Shown here piece by piece: positions 54,272-63,601 of a DNA stretch of 64,000 nt (the first letter of the stretch is position 1; every line of letters starts with the position of its first letter). Source of the stretch: Shewanella fidelis ATCC BAA-318 (GTDB lineage Bacteria > Pseudomonadota > Gammaproteobacteria > Enterobacterales > Shewanellaceae). The stretch spans positions 129,741 through 193,740 of the forward strand of contig NZ_KI912460.1 of the NCBI RefSeq assembly GCF_000518605.1, written 5' to 3'. A model generated the notes under the pieces. It searched no databases. It had not been told where the DNA came from and was given only the letters and a program-made list of their open reading frames with translations. Both the position numbers and the translations under genes were made by a program.

Positions 54272-56887
54272 TTACTCGTCGCTATAATCATTGCCATAGT
54301 AACTGGCGAGCAGTAGTTGTTTTAACTCGGCAATTAATGGGTATCTAGGGTTGGCACCTGTACATTGGTCATCGAAAGCATCTTCAGCTAACTCGTCGAG
54401 TTTGGCAATAAAATCGGCCTCGTTGATCCCCGCTGCTTGGATTGAGCGTGGAATGCCAATCTTCTCCTTGAGCTCATCAATTTTTTTAATGAGTGCTTCG
54501 ACTTTTTCTTCATCTGTAATGCCTTCGGCTGTTGCACCTTCAAGTTTTAAATATTCAGCGATCTTTGCATAGCGGCAAAGCGCTTTCGGTCTATCATATT
54601 GACTAAATGCGGCCTGTTTGGTCGGCATGTCTGTTGCGTTAAAACGGATCACATTGCTGATTAATAGCGCATTGGCTAAACCGTGGGCTAGATGAAACTC
54701 CGCGCCAAGTTTATGGGCCATTGAATGGCAAATACCTAAAAAGGCATTAGCAAAAGCTATCCCAGCAATAGTGGCACCGTTATGCACTTTCTCGCGCGCG
54801 ATAGGCGCGTTAGCACCATGTTCGTAAGCGTCTGGAAGGTGCTTAAATAGTAGATCTAGCGCTTGTAACGCTTGACCGTCACTATATTCATTTGCCATTA
54901 CGCTAACGTAGGCTTCTAGGGCATGTGTAATCGCATCTATACCACCAAAAGCGGTAAGCGACTTTGGCATATCCATCACCAAATTAGGATCAACAATAGC
55001 CATATTGGGAGTGAGTTCGTAGTCAGCGATAGGGTATTTCATTCCTGTCTCTTCATCGGTCACAACAGCAAATGGTGTGACTTCAGAACCTGTGCCAGAT
55101 GTGGTCGGGATCGCAACCATTTTGGCTTTTACGCCCAATTTCGGAAACTTATAGATCCGCTTAGTGATATCCATAAAACGTAACGCTAAATCGCCGAAGT
55201 CAACGTCTGGGTGTTCGTACATTACCCATATGATTTTGGCTGCATCCATTGGTGAGCCACCGCCTAACGCGATGATCACATCGGGCTGGAAGCTTTGCGC
55301 GACTTTAGCTCCCTGTTTAACGATCTGCATCGTAGGATCAGCTTCTACTTCATAGAATACTTCGGTTTCAATGCCTAACCCTTTGAGAATTTTAAGTGTT
55401 TCATCGCAGTAACCATGATTAAAAAGGTACTTATCGGTAACAATTAACGCGCGCTTTTTATCACTTAACTCTTCAAGGGCGATAGGTAAGCTACCACGGC
55501 GAAAATAGATAGAAGACGGGAGTTTGTGCCACAGCATATTTTCAGCCCTTTTAGCGACCATCTTTTTATTAATTAGATGACTCGGTCCAACATTTTCAGA
55601 AATAGAGTTGCCCCCCCAAGACCCACAGCCTAGGGTGAGTGATGGTGCGAGTTTAAAGTTGTACAGATCACCAATCCCTCCCTGTGAAGCAGGCGTGTTA
55701 ATGAGTATTCTGGCGGTTTTCATTCTAAAACCAAAAGCAGTGATGCGTTCGCCTTGGTTATCTTGATCTGTGTAAAGCCCTGATGTATGACCTATACCAC
55801 CTAGTTTTACCAATGCATCGGCTTTATCGAGTGCTTCTTCGAAATTGACCGCCCGGTACATTGCCAGTAACGGTGACAGTTTTTCGTGGGCAAAGGCTTC
55901 TGTGTCATCTATGTTTGTGACTTCGCCAATCAATACTTTTGTTGAGCGGGGCACGTCAATACCGGCCATTTGGGCAATTTTAGCGGCACTTTGGCCGACG
56001 ATATCGGCATTGAGTCCGCCATTGGTTAAAATGACGTCCTGCATAGAGGCTGTTTCACTTTCATTGAGCAGATACGCACCATGGCTGGCAAAACGTTGCT
56101 TTACTTCTTCATAAATAGAGTCAACCACAACCACAGCTTGCTCTGAGGCACATACCACACCATTATCAAATGTCTTTGACATTAAAATAGAGCTTACCGC
56201 GCGTTTGATATCGGCAGTTTCATCAATGACAACAGGCGTGTTACCTGCGCCAACGCCAATGGCGGGTTTACCCGATGAGTAGGCAGCCTTTACCATACCT
56301 GGGCCACCAGTCGCTAAAATTAGATTGATATCCTTATGGGTCATTAACTGGTTAGATAGCGCAACAGAGGGTTCATCTATCCAGCCAATAATATCTTTTG
56401 GTGCACCGGCAGCAACCGCCGCTTCTAATACGATACGTGCAGCTGTGGTCGTAGATTGTTTAGCGCGAGGGTGAGGGGAGAAAATAATACCATTGCGTGT
56501 TTTAAGGCTGATAAGGGCTTTGAAGATTGCGGTAGAGGTTGGGTTGGTGGTTGGAACGATACCGCAGATAATGCCGACAGGCTCAGCAATGGTGATAGTA
56601 CCAAATGTGCTGTCTTCTGAAAGAATACCGCAGGTTTTTTCATCTTTGTATTTATTGTAAATGTACTCGGATGCAAAGTGATTTTTAATCACCTTATCTT
56701 CAATTATCCCCATCTGAGTTTCGCTTGCCGCCATCTTGGCCAGTGAGATCCGCGCATCTGCAGCAGCCAGCGCTGCGGCCCTAAATATCTTATCCACTTG
56801 CTCTTGAGAATAGTTGGCAAATACCTGCTGGGCTGCTTTTACTCGTTCGACTAACTGATTAAGTTGTTGCTCATTGGTTATTGTCAT
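54272..56887 (-). CDS. adhE: Bifunctional acetaldehyde-CoA/alcohol dehydrogenase
   Basis: An 871-residue fermentation enzyme reducing acetyl-CoA to ethanol. The N-terminal aldehyde dehydrogenase has catalytic Cys in NGVVCASEQ (about residue 246). The C-terminal iron-dependent alcohol dehydrogenase has ALGGGSPMDAAK and metal-binding His in THALEAYVS and HSMAHKLGAEFHLAHG. The length is normal; such proteins form spirosomes. A hairpin lies in its leader. A MarC gene is divergent, as ychE is next to adhE in E. coli. Confidence 0.97.
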   Translation of the reverse strand: MTITNEQQLNQLVERVKAAQQVFANYSQEQVDKIFRAAALAAADARISLAKMAASETQMGIIEDKVIKNHFASEYIYNKYKDEKTCGILSEDSTFGTITIAEPVGIICGIVPTTNPTSTAIFKALISLKTRNGIIFSPHPRAKQSTTTAARIVLEAAVAAGAPKDIIGWIDEPSVALSNQLMTHKDINLILATGGPGMVKAAYSSGKPAIGVGAGNTPVVIDETADIKRAVSSILMSKTFDNGVVCASEQAVVVVDSIYEEVKQRFASHGAYLLNESETASMQDVILTNGGLNADIVGQSAAKIAQMAGIDVPRSTKVLIGEVTNIDDTEAFAHEKLSPLLAMYRAVNFEEALDKADALVKLGGIGHTSGLYTDQDNQGERITAFGFRMKTARILINTPASQGGIGDLYNFKLAPSLTLGCGSWGGNSISENVGPSHLINKKMVAKRAENMLWHKLPSSIYFRRGSLPIALEELSDKKRALIVTDKYLFNHGYCDETLKILKGLGIETEVFYEVEADPTMQIVKQGAKVAQSFQPDVIIALGGGSPMDAAKIIWVMYEHPDVDFGDLALRFMDITKRIYKFPKLGVKAKMVAIPTTSGTGSEVTPFAVVTDEETGMKYPIADYELTPNMAIVDPNLVMDMPKSLTAFGGIDAITHALEAYVSVMANEYSDGQALQALDLLFKHLPDAYEHGANAPIAREKVHNGATIAGIAFANAFLGICHSMAHKLGAEFHLAHGLANALLISNVIRFNATDMPTKQAAFSQYDRPKALCRYAKIAEYLKLEGATAEGITDEEKVEALIKKIDELKEKIGIPRSIQAAGINEADFIAKLDELAEDAFDDQCTGANPRYPLIAELKQLLLASYYGNDYSDE

Positions 56888-57217
56888 AGTGGCAATCCTG
56901 AAAAAATTTAGCCAAACCGAATTTGGCTAAACATTCTCTGCTGCTCTAATATTCACTCTATGAATAAAAATTACACTTTATAGGGGCCTTATTCTGTGAT
57001 GTGCACCGCATAACTGCTGCTATTTGTAATTTTATAACCATACTAGGCTACTGATGTTGTGATTTAAACACAGTGTTTAAAATTGAAATGAGCAACTATT
57101 ATTAAAAGTTGTGATTTAGGATAGAAAATCTCATTTTTTGTTTTAACACTCATGAGTTAGAGTAGCGCCACATTTTTTATGAACATATAACGCCTTGGGC
57201 GCGTTGAGGGTAAGACG
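56888..57217. other. Divergent adhE / marC promoter region
   Basis: 330 bp. It holds the adhE leader hairpin and, near 57055-57070, TGTGATTTAAACACA, an imperfect CRP-like or Rex-like palindrome that is one base short of either consensus spacing. GAGGG at 57206-57210 is the ribosome binding site of the marC-like gene. Confidence 0.5.
56907..56931 (-). promoter_or_regulatory. Attenuator-like hairpin in adhE leader
   Basis: A perfect 10-bp inverted repeat TTTAGCCAAA / TTTGGCTAAA with a 5-nt loop, 20-44 nt before the adhE start. On the adhE strand the stem runs directly into TTTTTT and then CAGGATT (the ribosome binding site). It looks like an intrinsic terminator or translational control element within the leader. 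Confidence 0.55.
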
Positions 57218-57841
57218 TTGGATTTAACACTCTACGTTAAATTTTTTCTCGGCTTAATTGCGATAATTAATCCATTTGGATTGTTACCGGTTTTTGTGAG
57301 TTTAACTAGCCACCAAACCGAAGCCGAGCGCAACCATACCGGTAAAGTGGCCAACTTTGCCGTGGTGGTGATTTTGTTGGTCACCATTTTTGCGGGACAG
57401 CATATTTTAAATATGTTTAGCATTTCACTTTCGGCTTTTAGGATTGCGGGCGGAACCTTGATTGCCATCATCGCGATGTCGATGCTACAAGGTAAACTTG
57501 GTGAGGTTAAGCGCAACAAAGAAGAAGACCGTGAAGCATCGGGTATGGAATCTGTTGCCGTAGTGCCGTTAGCGCTGCCACTGATGGCGGGTCCCGGGGC
57601 AATTAGTTCGGTAATCGTATCTGCAGCTGAACACAATAGCCTAGAGAACTTAATCGGTATGTCGATTACCGTTGTGTTGTTTGGCTTGCTTAGTTTCACT
57701 TTATTTAGAATGGCACCAATCATCTTTAAGATCTTGGGTAATACTGGTATTAACGTTATTACCCGTTTGATGGGGCTATTGATGCTGTCTATCGGCATAG
57801 AGGTTATTGCTGCGGGAGTTAAGGGGTTCTTTCCTAGTTAA
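57218..57841 (+). CDS. MarC/YchE-family integral membrane protein
   Basis: A 207-residue protein with six hydrophobic segments and the family motif INPFGLLPVF near residue 18, with PLALPLMAGPGAISSVIV near residue 115. A TTG start is supported by GAGGG seven bases upstream. The family has no settled function. The neighbourhood (divergent from adhE) matches ychE in enterics. Confidence 0.88.
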   Translation: MDLTLYVKFFLGLIAIINPFGLLPVFVSLTSHQTEAERNHTGKVANFAVVVILLVTIFAGQHILNMFSISLSAFRIAGGTLIAIIAMSMLQGKLGEVKRNKEEDREASGMESVAVVPLALPLMAGPGAISSVIVSAAEHNSLENLIGMSITVVLFGLLSFTLFRMAPIIFKILGNTGINVITRLMGLLMLSIGIEVIAAGVKGFFPS

Positions 57842-57874
57842 CCTTAAGCAAATACAAGCCTAGCCAAATAAGCG

Positions 57875-57909
57875 AAAGGCACTCTTTATGAGTGCCTTTA
57901 TTGTTTTTT
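57875..57909 (+). terminator. marC-like gene terminator
   Basis: AAAGGCACTC pairs with GAGTGCCTTT around a 5-nt loop, then ATTGTTTTTT. The T-run merges with the start of the partial repeat copy. Confidence 0.8.
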
Positions 57910-58029
57910 GGCTGCCTACTTCTGCGTTGATTAGCTTTATAAGGGAATAACCATTATTGCAGCTATTCGCCTTGAATTAGTTTGCCAAAAACCGCTCTGA
58001 GTTGATCAACTTCTTGTACTGATTGGTAT
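57903..58029. repeat. Partial second copy of the MITE-like element (right half)
   Basis: Collinear and clearly similar to 34898-35023, for example TACTTCTGCGTTGA, TATTCGCCTTGAATTAG and TTGCCAAAAA. It ends in TACTGATTGGTAT, the right terminal repeat. The left half and left terminal repeat are missing. The last base falls in the dgt stop codon. Confidence 0.75.
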
Positions 58030-59363
58030 CAGAACTCGCTACTTAACTCCATCATTGAACCCGATTTAGCGCTGAATAGATGTTGATGCATCTTTGCCGC
58101 AAATTCATCGGTCATACCCGAAATATAATCGGCGATCACTCTGTGACTATTACCTTTGCTTAATTCACTTGTTTGCCAGCGCTGCTGTGCGTTGAGAGGT
58201 AATAGACGCTCAGGATCTGAGATGAAAGCTTCAAACAGTTCCATCACTATTTGTTGGCCTTTATATTCAAGCATCTGAATTTCAGGCTTGCGGATCACGT
58301 ATTTATAGACAAATTGCTTTAACACATTAAGCGCTTCTGCAAAAGCTGGCTCTAATGCAGCATTATATTTTAGTAACGGTTCTTCAAAGCCTTGTATATC
58401 TTGTATAGAAATGGCCGTGACAAATCCATTCACTAGGGTACCGATAGCATCTTTGCGCTCATGATGCTTAACTGAAAATAGCCTCTCGCTTATACTTGCA
58501 AACTCTTGGTTTATCCATGGGTCATCAGAATGGATTAACAGATTACTGACATCAGATTGCCATTGTGATTGGTTAACTATCCCCATCACGATTGCATCCT
58601 CTAAATCGTGCACGGCGTAAGCGATATCATCAGCAAGCTCCATTATTGAGCAATCTAAGGACTTAAACCGAGTCCGTTTATGCTTGCTGTTTTCTGTTTT
58701 ATAGCTAGATAGAAAAAGTGCCTTGTCTGTCTCAGACAATGGCTCTAGTACCCAGTCTAGTATTGCTATATCGTCGTCAAATATCCCTTTTACAGGCTGC
58801 CAGTCAGCGGGTTTTAACTGTCGGAAATTGTCAACTTGGCAGTGTTTATCGGGACTGCATAGCAGGCTGAAAGGTGCAGGGTATTTTAAGATCCCTAGTA
58901 ATGTACGTCGGCACAGGTTCATACCGAAATGTTCAGTATAAGGTTCTAAACCCGTTAGGATCCGAAAGGTCTGGCCGTTACCTTCAAAACCGCCATGATC
59001 ACGCATCATATAATTAAGAGCGATTTCACCACCATGGCCAAAAGGTGGGTGGCCAATATCGTGCGCCAGACACAAAGACTCTATTAGGCTCATTGAGCTG
59101 AGTAACGCTTGGTATTGGGGCTGTTTCTGTTTAAGCTGGGCACAGATCCCGGTGCCGATTTGCGATACTTCTAATGAATGTGTCAGGCGCGTACGGTAAA
59201 AATCATTCATGCCAACGCCAAGCACTTGGGTTTTGGCTTGCAGTCGCCGAAAGGCTGCTGAGTGTAAAATTCGTGCTCGGTCGCGTTGGAACGGGCTGCG
59301 GTGATCATTGCGTCTGTGCTTATCTTCGCCTAAACGTCTTTTATTCCAAACTGAATGGGTCAT
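58029..59363 (-). CDS. dgt: dGTPase-like deoxynucleoside triphosphate triphosphohydrolase
   Basis: A 444-residue HD-domain enzyme hydrolysing dNTPs to deoxynucleosides and tripolyphosphate. N-terminal signature SPFQRDRARILHSAAFRRLQ; metal site from RLTHSLEV, CLAHDIGHPPFGHGGE and the later ELADDIAYAVHDLEDA. Shorter than E. coli Dgt (505), closer to the dGTPase-like subfamily. It begins 9 bp after yfbR, so the two are likely co-transcribed. Relatives can deplete dNTPs during phage infection. Confidence 0.92.
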   Translation of the reverse strand: MTHSVWNKRRLGEDKHRRNDHRSPFQRDRARILHSAAFRRLQAKTQVLGVGMNDFYRTRLTHSLEVSQIGTGICAQLKQKQPQYQALLSSMSLIESLCLAHDIGHPPFGHGGEIALNYMMRDHGGFEGNGQTFRILTGLEPYTEHFGMNLCRRTLLGILKYPAPFSLLCSPDKHCQVDNFRQLKPADWQPVKGIFDDDIAILDWVLEPLSETDKALFLSSYKTENSKHKRTRFKSLDCSIMELADDIAYAVHDLEDAIVMGIVNQSQWQSDVSNLLIHSDDPWINQEFASISERLFSVKHHERKDAIGTLVNGFVTAISIQDIQGFEEPLLKYNAALEPAFAEALNVLKQFVYKYVIRKPEIQMLEYKGQQIVMELFEAFISDPERLLPLNAQQRWQTSELSKGNSHRVIADYISGMTDEFAAKMHQHLFSAKSGSMMELSSEF

Positions 59364-59372
59364 GCAGGCTCC

Positions 59373-59960
59373 TTACAACAGACGGTTAATATCGTCTAAG
59401 TCGAGAGTAAAACTCGGAATAAAGTGCTCGATAAAATAGTTAACGGCAGGATTGCTATCGCTCTTAAGCCGTTGCTCGAGGCGTTTTTGTGCGGTGTTAA
59501 ATTCACTGTTTCCTGCACGCTTCTCTTCTAAGCACTTAAGATAAGCACACAGCGTATCAGCTGACTTAACCAATGCTTTATATTCAGGATCCGCGTGTTC
59601 ACTAGTTAACAGCGCTTGATAGTCTTGTTTAAACTCATCGGGAACCATTTCAAGGAGTCGCTGTTCGGCAATCGCTTCAATCTTTTTGTATTCGGCTTCA
59701 ATTTCTTTATTAAAGTATTTTACAGGCGTAGGCAGATCACCGGTTAAAATTTCGCTGGCATCATGAAATATCGCAATGGTTGCCGCTTGGTATGGGTTAT
59801 AGTTGCCATCAAATATTTTGTTGCTAATAATTGCAAGAGAATGCGCGACCATAGCGACTTGTAGAGAGTGCTCTTGAACATTCTCTGGTCTTACATTGTA
59901 CATTAGTGGCCAGCGTTGAATTAATTTCATTCTAGCGAGGTGGGCGAATAAGTGGCTCAT
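59373..59960 (-). CDS. yfbR: 5'-deoxynucleotidase YfbR
   Basis: A 195-residue HD-domain phosphatase that dephosphorylates dNMPs. Metal motifs: VQEHSLQVAMVAHSL and AIFHDASEILTGDLPTPVKY. The length is near E. coli YfbR (199). Gene order alaA-yfbR matches E. coli, although a terminator lies between them here. Confidence 0.95.
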   Translation of the reverse strand: MSHLFAHLARMKLIQRWPLMYNVRPENVQEHSLQVAMVAHSLAIISNKIFDGNYNPYQAATIAIFHDASEILTGDLPTPVKYFNKEIEAEYKKIEAIAEQRLLEMVPDEFKQDYQALLTSEHADPEYKALVKSADTLCAYLKCLEEKRAGNSEFNTAQKRLEQRLKSDSNPAVNYFIEHFIPSFTLDLDDINRLL

Positions 59961-60016
59961 ATACTTCCTTTATTCAACAAATGACAACTCCTTGAGACTA
60001 GCACAGTTAATATATA

Positions 60017-60042
60017 AAAAAACGACCCGCAGGTCGTTTTTA
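60017..60042 (-). terminator. alaA terminator
   Basis: AAAACGACC pairs with GGTCGTTTT around CGCA; the - strand then reads TTTTTTTATA. It lies between the alaA stop and the yfbR start. Confidence 0.75.
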
Positions 60043-60102
60043 ATGGTTAATCTTTGATATCTAGATTAATTGTGCTTTATCAAGCCTCAGCTAAACTTAG
60101 CA

Positions 60103-61317
60103 CTACTGTTTGTAGCTACCTAAGAAATCACCAAATTCAGACAAGGCTTTAGTCAGTTCTTCTTTGTATGGCAAGAACACAACTCGCACATGATCCGGTT
60201 CTGGGTAATTAAAGGCAGAGCCTTGTACTAACAGGATCTTGCGGTCTTTGAGTAAGTCTAAAACTAAGCGTTCATCGTCCCTAAGGTTAAACTTCTTCTG
60301 ATCAAGCTTAGCAAACGCATACAGCGCACCCTTTGGCGTTTTAACGCTAACGCCGGGAATAGAGTTTAGCATTTCAACACACGCGTCGCGTTGAACACGC
60401 AAACGACCACCCGGTTGCACTAACTCTTGAATACTTTGATAGCCGCCTAACGCTGTTTGAATAGCATGTTGGCTTGGTACGTTAGCGCATAGGCGCATAG
60501 AAGCGAGCATATCGAGTCCCTCAACATAGCTCTTTGCTGCTTTCTTATTACCGGTAAGCATCATCCAGCCAACACGGAAGCCTGCTGCGCGGTAGACTTT
60601 TGATAAGCCGTTAAAGGTTACGGTCAAGATATCATCAGATAAACTGGCTGCAGGAATATGTACAGCTTCATCATATAAAATCTTATCGTAGATCTCATCA
60701 GCGAATAGGATCATGTCGTTTTGGCGACACAACTCAATCACTTCTAGGATGAGCTCTTTTGAGTAAACAGCACCAGTAGGGTTGTTGGGATTGATTAGCA
60801 CAATACCGCGTGTTCTTGGGGTGATTTTACTCTTGATATCTTCCAGATCTGGAAACCAGTCTGATTCTTCATCACAGCGGTAGTGCTGTGCTTTACCCCC
60901 TGATAGATGCACTGCTGCAGTCCATAATGGATAGTCAGGTGAAGGTACTAAAATCTCATCGCCACTGTTCAGTAGGCCTTGCATAGCCATCACAATCAGC
61001 TCTGATACACCGTTACCAATATAGATATCTTCGATATCAACTCCAAAAATACCTTGGGATTGATAGTGTTGAACAATAGCTTTACGAGCAGAGAACAGGC
61101 CTTTTGATTCGCAATAACCTTGAGCACTTGGTAGATTTAAGATCACATCACGTACGATCTCTTCTGGGGCCTCAAATCCAAATGGGGCAGGGTTACCAAT
61201 GTTTAGCTTTAGAATACGGTGGCCTTCGTCTTCTAATCGACGTGCTTCTTTATGCACTGGACCACGAATGTCATAACATACAGAATCTAATTTATTGGAT
61301 TTGATAATTGGGCGCAT
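60103..61317 (-). CDS. alaA: Glutamate-pyruvate (alanine) aminotransferase AlaA
   Basis: A 404-residue PLP-dependent class I aminotransferase, the main alanine-forming enzyme in E. coli. Motifs: LILVPSPDYPLWT-like region (EILVPSPDYPLW), NPNNPTGAVYS, FADEIYDKILYD and the PLP Lys in TFNGLSKVYRAAGFRVGW. The length is equal to E. coli YfbQ (405). Confidence 0.95.
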   Translation of the reverse strand: MRPIIKSNKLDSVCYDIRGPVHKEARRLEDEGHRILKLNIGNPAPFGFEAPEEIVRDVILNLPSAQGYCESKGLFSARKAIVQHYQSQGIFGVDIEDIYIGNGVSELIVMAMQGLLNSGDEILVPSPDYPLWTAAVHLSGGKAQHYRCDEESDWFPDLEDIKSKITPRTRGIVLINPNNPTGAVYSKELILEVIELCRQNDMILFADEIYDKILYDEAVHIPAASLSDDILTVTFNGLSKVYRAAGFRVGWMMLTGNKKAAKSYVEGLDMLASMRLCANVPSQHAIQTALGGYQSIQELVQPGGRLRVQRDACVEMLNSIPGVSVKTPKGALYAFAKLDQKKFNLRDDERLVLDLLKDRKILLVQGSAFNYPEPDHVRVVFLPYKEELTKALSEFGDFLGSYKQ

Positions 61318-61671
61318 CTACACCTCGAAAATGCTTTTATAAAGATTAGCCAAGTTAAGGATTTGGCTTAGTTGCAGGCACAATAGCTAAAATCAAACAA
61401 CAAATAAAGGATTAAATGCCTAATTTGGCGGGTTAAAAAAGAATATGATCTTATTTTAAGGCTTTAGAGATACACTTTACGATATTTAATGTTGTTTTGG
61501 CGGTTTTTTGTAGTGTGAGTGATGGCAAAGTATCAACAAGTCACAATATAAAGCCTAATTTAGCATTTTGAAAATATAAGCTTACTTCAATATTAAGTGA
61601 CCAAATTTCCATCATTAATTGTAAAAACAAAAAAGCCAGCAAATGCTGGCTTTCTTAGAGCGTATTTAAGA
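61318..61671. other. Intergenic region between alaA and efp
   Basis: 354 bp with the efp terminator at one end. Near the alaA start lies an inverted repeat AGCCAA / TTGGCT (61348-61353, 61363-61368), similar in core to the hairpin in the adhE leader. No ORF is supported. Confidence 0.5.
61632..61653 (-). terminator. efp terminator
   Basis: AAAGCCAGCA pairs with TGCTGGCTTT around AA; the - strand continues with TTTGTTTTT. Confidence 0.85.
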
Positions 61672-62232
61672 TTAAACGCGCTTTTTGAACTCGTTAGTAC
61701 GAGTATCAATTTCAATCATGTCGCCAGTTTTAACGAAATCTGCAACACTTAGCGTGCTACCGCCAGTGATAGTTGCTGGCTTCATTACTTTACCTGAAGT
61801 ATCGCCACGAGCTGAAGGCTCAGTGTATGTTACTTCACGTACTACAGAAGTAGGTAGTTCAACTGAGATAGCTTTGCCTTCGTAGAAAGTTACTTGGCAA
61901 GTTTCTTCCATACCGTCAACGATGTATGCAGCAGCGTCACCTAGGTTTTCAGCTTCAACATCGTACTGGTTGTATTCAGAATCCATAAATACGTACATAG
62001 GATCTGCGTAGTAAGAGTAAGTACAATCTAGACGCTCTAGAATGATATCTTCCATCTTGTCTTCACCTTTGAAGGTGCTTTCAGTGGTTGAATCTTGTAG
62101 AACGTGCTTAAGCTTTAATTTAACGATAGCAGCGTTACGGCCAGAACGAGTTGTTTCAGTTTTTTGAACAACCCATGGGCTGCCATCTAACATGATCACG
62201 TTACCTGGACGGAGTTCATGAGCAGTTTTCAT
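61672..62232 (-). CDS. efp: Elongation factor P
   Basis: A 186-residue translation factor that rescues ribosomes stalled at polyproline. The tip loop reads TTRSGRNAA with Arg at position 32, the site rhamnosylated by EarP; lysine-type EF-P would have Lys here. It lies 45 bp downstream of earP and is probably co-transcribed with it. Confidence 0.97.
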   Translation of the reverse strand: MKTAHELRPGNVIMLDGSPWVVQKTETTRSGRNAAIVKLKLKHVLQDSTTESTFKGEDKMEDIILERLDCTYSYYADPMYVFMDSEYNQYDVEAENLGDAAAYIVDGMEETCQVTFYEGKAISVELPTSVVREVTYTEPSARGDTSGKVMKPATITGGSTLSVADFVKTGDMIEIDTRTNEFKKRV

Positions 62233-62277
62233 TATACTATTTCCTATTTTAGGTATTTTCTATTTAAACGTAGTATC

Positions 62278-63474
62278 TTAGCTATTTTTGACGAATTGAA
62301 CTAGTCGAGATGCAAGATCTACATCATTTATTGCGTCAACTGGCCACTGTTTTGCGTGTTGCAATAATGGCAAATTGACTAAATTTAGTTGCTGCCAGTG
62401 CTTGATCGCTTGTTCGCCTTGCTCTTGATTAAAAGCAAGGTTTAGCGCTTGCCAGCTATTTGCTAATTCTGGCGGCAGATTATTACAGTAAACTTGCATA
62501 AAGGCATCTAATTTTATTAGATGATAGTCCTCTTCTTGTACATAAATGTGCCAAATGAACGGTTTTGCAGCCCATTGAGCACGTAAAAACGAATCTTCAC
62601 CGCGCACAATATTAAAATCACAGCTCCAAAGAAGCTTATCGTAGCCCTCTTGATCTGTCATAGGCAAAACATGAATGATTAGATTGCCTAGGTGGATCTG
62701 CTCGCCTGAATTCAGTTCATCTATTGGCTTAGGTAAAATGCAAGTTAAGCTATTTAGGCTTCTTCCCTTGGGAATGAGAGCATGAATAACCTGTTCGCTT
62801 TGTTGCCATAATCGACACAAAGCAAGTAAAGCGGCAGATTCATAGCTAAAAACACTAATAACTGTGTCTTGTGGATTAATACCGCTAAGGCCTAACTGTG
62901 AAAACAGGGCCATTCTATTAAGTGGATTATTCTGCCATTCATCACGTCGTTGGAATAGCTCGCGCTCGCAAAGTAATCCACCGGTGCTATCGCTAAATCC
63001 TGGGAAATAAAAATGTTTTTTAAGCCCATTAGCTTGCATTGATGGTAAACCATGGCAGCCTGCCACCCAAGACTCAGCGCTTAAGTATTCAAGATTAATC
63101 CAAACGGGCGGTTGTTGCAGCCTTGGGTCCGCCTTATGTTGAACATGAAGCGTTAATAGAGCGTGTTTTACTTCATCTGGCAGCTCACAGGCAAACGCTT
63201 CTATTAATACGCTACCTGGTTGGTACTCAATTGCTAATGGACTAGACCATAAGTTGATAGTGATCCCATGGTGAACCTGAGTGGTGAGTAGGGGATCCAA
63301 CTGTGGCAAAATATGCGAAAAACTACGTAGATCGTCGACCCATAAGCAGACATCGATTTTTTTTTCATTGGATAACTGCTTGGCTAAACGCCAAGTGACA
63401 CCGATATCGCCATAATTATCTACTACAGCGCAAAAAATATCCCAATGCAAAAGGTTAGCTGAATCGTTTACCAT
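62278..63474 (-). CDS. earP: EF-P arginine rhamnosyltransferase EarP
   Basis: A 398-residue GT-B inverting glycosyltransferase that attaches rhamnose from dTDP-rhamnose to Arg32 of EF-P. N-terminal DIFCAVVDNYGDIGVTWRLA contains the conserved catalytic Asp region. C-terminal nucleotide-binding motif CDFNIVRGEDSFLRAQWAAK. Partner of the adjacent efp; dTDP-rhamnose genes are not in this window. Confidence 0.95.
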   Translation of the reverse strand: MVNDSANLLHWDIFCAVVDNYGDIGVTWRLAKQLSNEKKIDVCLWVDDLRSFSHILPQLDPLLTTQVHHGITINLWSSPLAIEYQPGSVLIEAFACELPDEVKHALLTLHVQHKADPRLQQPPVWINLEYLSAESWVAGCHGLPSMQANGLKKHFYFPGFSDSTGGLLCERELFQRRDEWQNNPLNRMALFSQLGLSGINPQDTVISVFSYESAALLALCRLWQQSEQVIHALIPKGRSLNSLTCILPKPIDELNSGEQIHLGNLIIHVLPMTDQEGYDKLLWSCDFNIVRGEDSFLRAQWAAKPFIWHIYVQEEDYHLIKLDAFMQVYCNNLPPELANSWQALNLAFNQEQGEQAIKHWQQLNLVNLPLLQHAKQWPVDAINDVDLASRLVQFVKNS

Positions 63475-63539
63475 GTAATAACCAATGTAAGTGTCTTGTA
63501 CTACTGCTAGAAAAAACTACAAGCGTCTACAACGACAAA

Positions 63540-63565
63540 AAAGCGGCATATTAATATGCCGCTTT
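63540..63565 (-). terminator. fldA terminator
   Basis: A 26-bp perfect palindrome with arms AAAGCGGCATATT and its complement; the - strand then has TTTTTTG. Confidence 0.85.
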
Positions 63566-63601
63566 GTACAATAAAACTTAAGCAATAACTGCTTTATTTT
63601 A

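Noticed and set aside
57055..57070. TGTGATTTAAACACA near adhE as a CRP or Rex site
   Set aside because: The half-sites are one base closer than either consensus requires.
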